NCBI GenBank assembly: GCA_947424995.1
Contig: CANDYO010000060.1
Coordinates: forward strand, 1-12,256
Reading direction: 5' to 3'
DNA length: 12,256 nt
From: Rickettsiales bacterium
GTDB lineage: Bacteria > Pseudomonadota > Alphaproteobacteria > Rickettsiales > CANDYO01
How positions within the stretch are numbered: the first letter of the stretch is position 1; each line of letters begins with the position of its first letter. Positions 7,117-12,256 of this stretch are shown here, in pieces. Below the pieces are notes generated by a model that saw nothing but the letters and a program-made list of their open reading frames with translations, ran no database searches and was not told the origin of the DNA. Position numbers and translations under genes: made by a program.

Positions 7117-7292
7117 GCGTGTAATAAACGCGCGTCACATCTCATCCGATAGCTAGGCAACGCCTAGCTATCTTAGGGATATATGGTCACCTTTCAGGCT
7201 CTTGGTTTAGAATGGATCCCTAAAGGTACCAAGCTCACTTATTTCAGCTACGAACTTCATCACGAGAGCGGTATTTAGATCTTGGATCTAAA
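7117..7292. other. GC-richer, hairpin-rich intergenic stretch of unknown role
   Basis: Between convergent lpxC and the small cysteine protein gene I count 82 G or C in the 180 bases 7111-7290, clearly above the AT-rich flanks. A perfect 11-bp stem with an AAC loop lies at 7148-7172. TTAGGGAT (7173-7180) pairs with ATCCCTAA (7216-7223). CTTGGT (7201-7206) pairs with ACCAAG (7228-7233), which would cross the previous stem like a pseudoknot. An alternative 9-bp pairing joins 7185-7194 to 7222-7230 with one bulge. A perfect 8-bp stem lies at 7274-7292. None is followed by a T tract, so none is a standard terminator. No convincing reading frame, tRNA or known RNA motif is visible. It may be an RNA gene, a transposon end, or a repeat. 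Strand is undetermined. Confidence 0.55.
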
Positions 7293-7317
7293 CCTATATT
7301 AAGAATTTACCCCATTA

Positions 7318-7602
7318 TTAATTATATAAAGATGTATATTCTGTTTCTAATCCAGTTAGTAGATTATCAATATTTTGACCTAAAGTCCATGAAGGATCAC
7401 AGGTGGAATAATCAAGTGCAGTGCAAATTTCAAATATACAACTGTTGAGATCGCTACTAGTAATCTTTCCAGCTATAAAGCCTGAGCATGCATCTAAGGG
7501 GCCTGGAGAGCGTTGGGAAGTTATGACATCTTTAACTACAGCTACTAATGAGACTATTAATACGCCTGCTACTGTTGGTGCTATTGCTCCACTACTTGAC
7601 AT
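7318..7602 (-). CDS. Small membrane-anchored hypothetical protein with four cysteines
   Basis: I do not recognise this 94-residue protein. The ATG at 7602 is preceded by AAAGGAG with a six-base spacer, one of the best ribosome binding sites in the window, so I believe it is expressed. Residues 6-24 form a hydrophobic helix with only a short uncharged segment before it. Lys24 and Asp25 mark its end. The rest is polar, with Cys39, Cys55, Cys60 and Cys68, which could form two disulfides if the C-terminus faces the periplasm. A GCAATA/TATTGC hairpin (7631-7650) lies in its leader, within the 89-base gap after murD. That hairpin might be a weak murD terminator, though no T tract follows. A TATTAT box with a poor -35 sits just before it. 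It could be an exported peptide, a small envelope factor, or a lineage-specific orphan. Confidence 0.7.
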   Translation of the reverse strand: MSSSGAIAPTVAGVLIVSLVAVVKDVITSQRSPGPLDACSGFIAGKITSSDLNSCIFEICTALDYSTCDPSWTLGQNIDNLLTGLETEYTSLYN

Positions 7603-7691
7603 AAAAAACTCCTTTAAATTTAAGTTATAAGCAATACAAACTCATATTGCTTCTATAATATTAAACCAGGAATTTATTAAAAAATAGTTAA

Positions 7692-8999
7692 TTATAATAA
7701 TTTTAAGTCATTAAAAAGTTCGATAAAAGCATCGCCTCTTGCTTCAAAGTTTTTCCATTGATCATAGGAAGCGCAAGCTGGAGATAGTAAAATTATATCT
7801 CCTGCTTTAGCTATTTTGCAAGCGATGTTAAATGCATTAGCAAGGGTTTCGCACTTTTGCCAAGCGACCAAATCACCACAGGTTTGAGCAAACTGGTCTT
7901 GCGATTTACCGATTAGCAACGCTTGTTTTATTTTAGAGAAATATTCTTTTAAAGGTTCAATTCCACCTTCTTTAGCAACTCCACCAGCTATCCAGATAAT
8001 ATTGTTAAAACTTGCTAGAGCTTTAGAACTTGAATCGGCATTAGTAGCTTTACTGTCATTGATGAAAGTGATGCCATTAAATTCACCTAAATACTGCATC
8101 CGGTGTTTCAAACCAACAAAACTAGGAATGGCGGCAATAATTTGCTCTATTTTTAAGCCAACTTTAATACAGCAAGCGATGCTAGCAGCAAGATTCTGTT
8201 GATTATGTTTTCCGAGTAGAGAGTTATTAGTTGGTAATTGATAAGTTTTCTTTTCGAAGGTTAGAATATTATCGATAACTGATATATTGGCTTGCTTCTC
8301 TTCTGAAAAAGTGATCATCTGATCTTCTTTTGGGAGATCGGAGTTGATGATTGCGTAGTCGTTTTCATTTTGGTGGGCAAATATTCTATATTTAGACTTA
8401 GAATAATTTTCCATATTACCATGTCTATCTAGATGATCTGGAGTAATATTAAGTAATAGAGCAATATTGAATTTGGTTTTATCGAGTAAGTCTAATTGGA
8501 ATGAAGAGGCTTCAATAACAAATATAGGGTCTTTTTTACTAACCTCAATATCTAATACCGGGATACCAATATTGCCGCCAACAATAGCGTTAAGACCATT
8601 ATATTTTAAGATATGAGTTATTAGTGAAGTAGTAGTTGATTTACCATTGGTACCAGTTATTCCAATAAAATAAGCTTGCTTGTTATCTAAATAAAGCAGT
8701 TCGATATCGCAGATAATTTTAGCGCCAGCTTGATGAGCAATTTCTACTATTTTATGAGGAGACGGGTAGGTTAGGGGGATACCAGGACTTAAAATTAGAT
8801 AATCTATTTTTTGCCAAGTTGGATCATTTAAATCACGGAGATTATTAGTAAATTGTGGATAATCACTGCGAATTTTGGTAATAGTTGCTTCACCATCATC
8901 AAAGGCAATAAAATTAGCTTGCTTTTTGGTTAAGTATTTGATGGTAGCAAGACCTGAAAGCCCTAAGCCAAATACTCCAAATTTTTTATTTTTATACAT
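7692..8999 (-). CDS. murD: UDP-N-acetylmuramoylalanine-D-glutamate ligase
   Basis: MurD is the cytosolic ATP-dependent ligase that adds D-glutamate to UDP-MurNAc-L-alanine in peptidoglycan precursor synthesis. The 435 residues match the family length. The N-terminal UDP-binding domain starts with FGVFGLGLSG (about 7-16) and includes LSPGIP (70-75). The central ATPase domain has the GITGTNGKSTT P-loop (113-123), EASSFQL (163-169), NITPDHLDRH (184-193) and a lysine-rich SKSKYR segment near 200, where the carbamylated lysine lies in the family. KHNQQN (264-269), KHR (298-300) and NDSKATN (314-320) follow. The C-terminal domain carries the classic LLSPACASYDQW and FEARGDAF. All look intact. It is transcribed after the NUDIX gene with a 23-base gap and a weak AAAG-type ribosome site, so it is probably co-transcribed with it. 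No other mur gene is in view. Confidence 0.97.
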   Translation of the reverse strand: MYKNKKFGVFGLGLSGLATIKYLTKKQANFIAFDDGEATITKIRSDYPQFTNNLRDLNDPTWQKIDYLILSPGIPLTYPSPHKIVEIAHQAGAKIICDIELLYLDNKQAYFIGITGTNGKSTTTSLITHILKYNGLNAIVGGNIGIPVLDIEVSKKDPIFVIEASSFQLDLLDKTKFNIALLLNITPDHLDRHGNMENYSKSKYRIFAHQNENDYAIINSDLPKEDQMITFSEEKQANISVIDNILTFEKKTYQLPTNNSLLGKHNQQNLAASIACCIKVGLKIEQIIAAIPSFVGLKHRMQYLGEFNGITFINDSKATNADSSSKALASFNNIIWIAGGVAKEGGIEPLKEYFSKIKQALLIGKSQDQFAQTCGDLVAWQKCETLANAFNIACKIAKAGDIILLSPACASYDQWKNFEARGDAFIELFNDLKLL

Positions 9000-9022
9000 A
9001 ATTTACTTTATATTTATTTAGT

Positions 9023-9721
9023 TTATCTTTCTATTTGATCAGCCGGTCTTTTTCTTAATCTATCAATCCAGATAAATTTCTCAGGAAATGCCTCTCTTAT
9101 CATATCAAAATGATCTGGTATACCTACGTTATCTTTTTTTAATGAATGAATTACTACACGACGCGCAGATCCTGGTTCTGCATCATCTCCTGCTACTAAA
9201 TGTGTGGTTTTAAGATTCTCTACGTTGAAAAGTACGGCTTGTGTGGAGACAGTAAAAATATCATCTTTTTTAATACCAAACTGAGGTAAATCAGTTTGAG
9301 CTACACGCACATCGAATGGACGATTAAATTTGCGAATACCAACGCGATTCCCACCAACTAAAGATATTCCCACTTCTTCCATTGATTCACGAGCAGCTGC
9401 AGCCACAGCAGACTCTACAGAGATGCGACCTTCAGGGTCTTTGGATGGATCTATAAATCCACCTGGTAAGCAAGGTTTGCCAAGACCTGGTGGATATCTT
9501 CGATTAATCATTACCACTTCATTTCCATCTGTGATGATCGGGTCTACAGCATGCACTACATGAGCACGAACTACCTTACCGTCTGCTAATGTAATCTCTC
9601 CCAAAAAATGAGATGGTGCATCTGGGTCTCCAGTAATTCCACGTTCTTGAGCTAATTGCTCAGCGCGTGCTGCAATTTCTAATCTTGCAGGATCGTCATT
9701 ATCTATCATCCACCCTGACAT
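9023..9721 (-). CDS. NUDIX-family hydrolase
   Basis: NUDIX enzymes cleave nucleoside diphosphates linked to another group, using metal held by a glutamate-rich helix. Here the helix is clear: Glu103, seven residues, then Arg111-Glu112, Glu115-Glu116 and Gly118-Ile119 in RESMEEVGI. The usual glycine pair is LPGGFID (85-91), but about ten extra residues (DPSKDPEGRIS) separate it from the helix, so the box does not have standard Gly-to-Glu spacing. At 232 residues the protein is longer than minimal NUDIX enzymes, with an N-terminal acidic extension (1-40) and a C-terminal FDMIREAFPEKFIWIDRL segment. Substrate cannot be told; ADP-ribose, NADH and nucleotide sugars are typical options. AAGGAG at 9730-9735 with an eight-base spacer is a strong ribosome site. 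A promoter candidate lies at 9756-9783. It sits between prfA and murD with no pathway link to either. Confidence 0.88.
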   Translation of the reverse strand: MSGWMIDNDDPARLEIAARAEQLAQERGITGDPDAPSHFLGEITLADGKVVRAHVVHAVDPIITDGNEVVMINRRYPPGLGKPCLPGGFIDPSKDPEGRISVESAVAAAARESMEEVGISLVGGNRVGIRKFNRPFDVRVAQTDLPQFGIKKDDIFTVSTQAVLFNVENLKTTHLVAGDDAEPGSARRVVIHSLKKDNVGIPDHFDMIREAFPEKFIWIDRLRKRPADQIER

Positions 9722-9755
9722 TACTATTACTCCTTTTTGCTACTTAGATATTAAA

Positions 9756-9783
9756 ATGTTAGTGCCATTTTGAGGTATGTCAA
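9756..9783 (-). promoter_or_regulatory. Promoter candidate for the NUDIX-murD pair
   Basis: On the minus strand a perfect -35 box TTGACA (9783-9778) is followed after 16 bases by TAACAT (9761-9756; four of six -10 matches). It starts ten bases past the prfA stop codon and about 35 bases before the NUDIX ATG. The spacer and -10 also form an AAAATG/CATTTT hairpin, which could be structural instead. Confidence 0.42.
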
Positions 9784-9792
9784 ACAATTTTT

Positions 9793-10860
9793 TTATATAG
9801 AGCTCTGTGATAATCTTCTTGCTTCATCCTCAGCTCTTAGCGCTGCTATCAATTCGTCTAAATCTCCGCCTTCAGCTATTTCAGCTATCTTATACAAAGT
9901 TAGATTAATTCGATGATCAGTTATTCTTCCTTGGGGGTAATTGTAAGTGCGAATCCGCTCAGAGCGGTCACCACTACCAACTTGTCCTTTTCGATCAGCA
10001 GCTCTTTCGTTATCAATCCTACGTCTCTCTTCTTCATAGAGTCTTGAACGTAATATCTTTAAAGCCTTTGCTCTATTTTTATGCTGTGATTTTTCATCTT
10101 GTTGAGTAACCATAATGCCAGTTGGAATATGAACTATTCTAACGGCACTATCGGTGGTGTTAACGCTTTGTCCACCAGGTCCACTTGATCGATAAACGTC
10201 AATACGTAAATCTTTTTCTTCAATTTCAATATCTACTTCTTCAGCTTCAGGAAGTACTGCAACGGTTGCAGCTGAAGTATGAATTCTGCCACTAGATTCA
10301 GTTTCTGGAACTCTTTGCACTCGATGCACTCCAGATTCAAACTTCAATTTAGCAAATACCCCTTTGCCAGAAATAAGTGCTGAAGCTTCTTTTACGCCTC
10401 CAATTCCAGTATCAGCATATGACATAATCTCGAATTTCCAACCTTGTCTATCGCAATAGCGCTGGTACATTCTGAAGAGCACTCCGCCAAATAAAGCGGC
10501 TTCATCACCACCTGTTCCAGCTCTAATTTCGATAATAGCATTTTTATCATCATCTTTATCTTTAGGTAGCAAGGTAAGCTTAACGTCTCTTTCAAGATGA
10601 GGTAATTGCTCTTTTAGCTCTTCAAGTTCAAGTTCAGCTAGTTCTTTCATTTCAGGATCAGACTTAAGCTCTTCTAAGCCTTTAATTGATTCTACGGCAT
10701 TTAGATAGCCATTGATTTTTTCAATTACTGGACTAAGATCTGCATATTCCTTGGAAAGTTTAATGAATTCTTCTCGGCCGAGAGAATCAACATTATTAAG
10801 TTTTTCAGCAATTTCTTGATGTTTGATGGTTATTTTAGTTAAATTTTCAGCAAAGCTCAT
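9793..10860 (-). CDS. prfA: Peptide chain release factor 1
   Basis: RF1 reads UAA and UAG stop codons in the ribosomal A site and triggers release of the finished protein. The 355 residues are the usual size. An N-terminal helical domain (about 1-100) is followed by the codon-recognition domain with RVPETESSGRIHTSAATVAV (183-202). Its PET (185-187) is the PxT tripeptide that marks RF1 rather than RF2, which has SPF. The GGQ motif at 229-231, in SSGPGGQSVNTTDSAVR, is the catalytic loop and the site of glutamine methylation in other bacteria. The C-terminal domain has SQHKNRAKAL, the DRSERIRTYNYPQGRITDHR stretch and the usual NLTLYKI. The start lies inside the end of hisS, overlapping by 14 bases, with no strong ribosome site of its own, so translation is probably coupled to hisS. 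No programmed frameshift is seen or expected. Confidence 0.97.
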   Translation of the reverse strand: MSFAENLTKITIKHQEIAEKLNNVDSLGREEFIKLSKEYADLSPVIEKINGYLNAVESIKGLEELKSDPEMKELAELELEELKEQLPHLERDVKLTLLPKDKDDDKNAIIEIRAGTGGDEAALFGGVLFRMYQRYCDRQGWKFEIMSYADTGIGGVKEASALISGKGVFAKLKFESGVHRVQRVPETESSGRIHTSAATVAVLPEAEEVDIEIEEKDLRIDVYRSSGPGGQSVNTTDSAVRIVHIPTGIMVTQQDEKSQHKNRAKALKILRSRLYEEERRRIDNERAADRKGQVGSGDRSERIRTYNYPQGRITDHRINLTLYKIAEIAEGGDLDELIAALRAEDEARRLSQSSI

Positions 10861-12082
10861 GTTTTAAATCTTCTATTTTTATTGATTTTTCTATTCTAGT
10901 ATCTAAATTTTTCAGTTTTACTGAACTAGTCTTTAATTCTTCTTCGCCAATAAAGATAGCGAATTTGCAATTATTCTTAACTGCGTTTTTTAATGATTTA
11001 TCAAATTTAGTAGCGTAATCAAGCTGGATAGCAATATTATTTTTACGTAAATCATTAGCTATTTTTAGAGCTAAGTCTGCTTGCATATCATCTAAAGTGA
11101 TTATAGCACAAGAGCGCAAAGTTTGCTCGGGTAAATTACAGAGCATAGCTAATCTTTCAATGCCAGCGGCAAATCCTATACCTTCAGTATCATCGCCACC
11201 AAGCAGTTTTATTAAGCCATTATATCGTCCACCACCAAGTACAGTGCCTTGGGCACCTAAATCTTCAGTGGTAAATTCAAAAGCGGTGTGATTATAATAA
11301 TCAAGCCCGCGGACTAGTTTTGGATTAAGCTTAAATTTTATGTCGAGTAGCTTTAGATATTCTTGCAATTTAGCGAAAAAATCAGCTGCTTCATTGGTGA
11401 AATGATCATTAATTTGTGGTGCATTACTAACGATTTTTTTATCAGTTTCATCCTTAGAATCTAAGATACGTAATGGATTTTTATAGAGCCTAACTTTACT
11501 ATCTTCAGATAAGCTGCTTTCAAAATCTTTTAAATATTCTACTAGAGTTGATTGATAGTTGCTGCGAGTTTTAGCGCAACCCAAAGAATTAAGCTCTAGA
11601 GTAGTGTTTTTTAATACCCCCAATTTATCGAGCAAGTTAGCTGCCATCGCAATGATTTCAGCGTCAATTTGAGGGCTTGCAGCGCTTAAAAACTCATAAT
11701 TTAATTGATGAAATTGTCTTTGTCTGCCTTTTTGAGGACGTTCATAGCGAAATAAAGGGCCATGGGTAAATAATTTTAACGGCAATAATTGCTTAAAGCC
11801 ATTGGAAATATATGCTCTGCAAATACTAGCTGTAAATTCTGGGCGGAGAGTAATTTCTTCTTCGCCTTTATCAGTGAAGCTATACATTTCTTTACCGACG
11901 ACATCAGAAGATTCTCCTAAACTACGTTTAAAAATATTGCTAAATTCAAAAATGGGAGTGGAAATGCCTTGGTAACCATAGATATCAGCAATAGCTTTAG
12001 CAGTTTTTATGATATATTCATGTTTAGCATAATCTTCAGCGAAGAGATCTTTTGTTCCACGAACTGGTTGTATTTTTTCCAT
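10847..12082 (-). CDS. hisS: Histidyl-tRNA synthetase
   Basis: This cytoplasmic class II enzyme charges tRNA-His with histidine using ATP. The 411 residues are near the usual bacterial length of about 420. The start PVRGTKDLF (6-14) is typical. Class II motif 1 lies near 40-60. TLRPEFTASICRAY (78-91) contacts ATP and histidine. Motif 2 is LFRYERPQKGRQRQFHQLNYE-like (110-130). The histidine-specific LVRGLDYY lies at 256-263 and a Gly-rich LGGGRYNGL at 282-290. Motif 3 is GIGFAAGIERL (301-311), with its arginine at 310. The C-terminal anticodon-binding domain spans about 325-411. The ATG has a moderate AGAG ribosome site. It is the first gene of the minus-strand cluster, 57 bases past the end of the transposase fragment, and no convincing promoter is seen in that gap, so it may depend on transcription from further upstream. 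Confidence 0.97.
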   Translation of the reverse strand: MEKIQPVRGTKDLFAEDYAKHEYIIKTAKAIADIYGYQGISTPIFEFSNIFKRSLGESSDVVGKEMYSFTDKGEEEITLRPEFTASICRAYISNGFKQLLPLKLFTHGPLFRYERPQKGRQRQFHQLNYEFLSAASPQIDAEIIAMAANLLDKLGVLKNTTLELNSLGCAKTRSNYQSTLVEYLKDFESSLSEDSKVRLYKNPLRILDSKDETDKKIVSNAPQINDHFTNEAADFFAKLQEYLKLLDIKFKLNPKLVRGLDYYNHTAFEFTTEDLGAQGTVLGGGRYNGLIKLLGGDDTEGIGFAAGIERLAMLCNLPEQTLRSCAIITLDDMQADLALKIANDLRKNNIAIQLDYATKFDKSLKNAVKNNCKFAIFIGEEELKTSSVKLKNLDTRIEKSIKIEDLKHELC

Positions 12083-12139
12083 AGAATGCTCTTAATTATT
12101 TGGCTATTCGTTATTCTCGTCATCCCTTGTAAAGGTTAA

Positions 12140-12256
12140 CTAATTCGTTGACAGATTTTGCAAAAAAGTTAATGGTGTTTTTCCAGCTAAAGATTGATGA
12201 TTTCTAATCTCATTATAATAAATTAGATACTCAAATAATCTATCTTTTAGCTCTTC
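12140..12256 (-). mobile_element. C-terminal end of an integrase-core transposase, running off the window
   Basis: From the right edge an open minus-strand frame gives 38 residues and a TAG stop at 12140-12142. It reads LFEYLIYYNEIRNHQSL followed by KTPLTFL. This matches the end of DDE integrase-core transposases of the IS481/IS3 type, where a helix ending in YYN is followed by an HxSL motif (here HQSL) and a TPxxFL segment. The catalytic D-D-E residues lie outside the window, so whether it is active cannot be told. The element end is probably near 12128, where the minus strand ends in TTTACA, beside a CGTCATCC motif that resembles the arms of the palindromic repeats. A decayed copy of this end lies at 7073-7113. 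Confidence 0.8.

Noticed and set aside
7148..7172. Perfect hairpin as a terminator for lpxC
   Set aside because: The stem is strong, but TTAGGG follows instead of a T tract, and it is over 110 bases past the stop codon. It fits better as part of the structured island.
7117..7292. tRNA, tmRNA, RNase P or 6S RNA
   Set aside because: I see no TTCGAATCC-type T arm, no tmRNA tag frame and no RNase P core motif, and the folds do not give the single long bulged rod of 6S RNA.
7421..7630. 69-codon plus-strand reading frame opposite the small cysteine protein
   Set aside because: The minus-strand frame has AAAGGAG at the right distance and a coherent membrane helix; the plus-strand frame has neither.

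Overview
The window looks like a chromosomal segment of an AT-rich alphaproteobacterium, most likely a host-associated member of the Rickettsiales. The clues are a long ankyrin-repeat protein, a probable NtrY-type sensor kinase start, palindromic intergenic repeats, and decaying transposase sequence among single-copy housekeeping genes. Both lpxC (lipid A) and murD (peptidoglycan) look intact. This argues against Wolbachia, Ehrlichia and Anaplasma, which lack lipid A, and fits a Rickettsiaceae- or Midichloriaceae-like lineage better. The placement is an inference from gene content; no marker here fixes a genus.

Layout, left to right. (1) 1-237, minus: N-terminal end of a membrane sensor kinase running off the window. 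(2) 294-421: palindromic repeat A. (3) 539-1723, minus: coaBC, bifunctional coenzyme A biosynthesis. (4) 1753-1878: repeat B, lying between coaBC and a good promoter candidate at 1963-1991. (5) 2016-5750, minus: a 1244-residue ankyrin protein with no recognisable full-length family, the main accessory gene. (6) 5751-6130: divergent control region with weak promoters, a seven-G tract and repeat C. (7) 6131-7033, plus: lpxC, starting at TTG. (8) 7034-7317: a gap between convergent genes, holding a decayed insertion-sequence end and a GC-richer stretch full of hairpins. (9) 7318-7602, minus: a small, four-cysteine, membrane-anchored hypothetical protein. (10) 7692-12082, minus: murD, a NUDIX hydrolase, prfA and hisS, transcribed in the order hisS-prfA-NUDIX-murD. 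(11) 12140-12256, minus: C-terminal end of an integrase-type transposase.

The housekeeping genes cover coenzyme A synthesis, lipid A commitment, peptidoglycan precursor ligation, histidyl-tRNA charging and translation termination. They share no single pathway, which is normal for reduced genomes. hisS and prfA overlap by 14 bases and are probably translated together. NUDIX and murD are 23 bases apart behind their own promoter candidate.

The most interesting material is the ankyrin protein, which seems built from three diverged copies of one long module plus an unrecognised C-terminal domain; the hairpin-rich GC island at 7117-7292; the small cysteine protein with a near-perfect ribosome binding site; and the three palindromic repeats, two of which may lie in the leaders of coaBC and lpxC. 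I see no tRNA, rRNA or CRISPR array.
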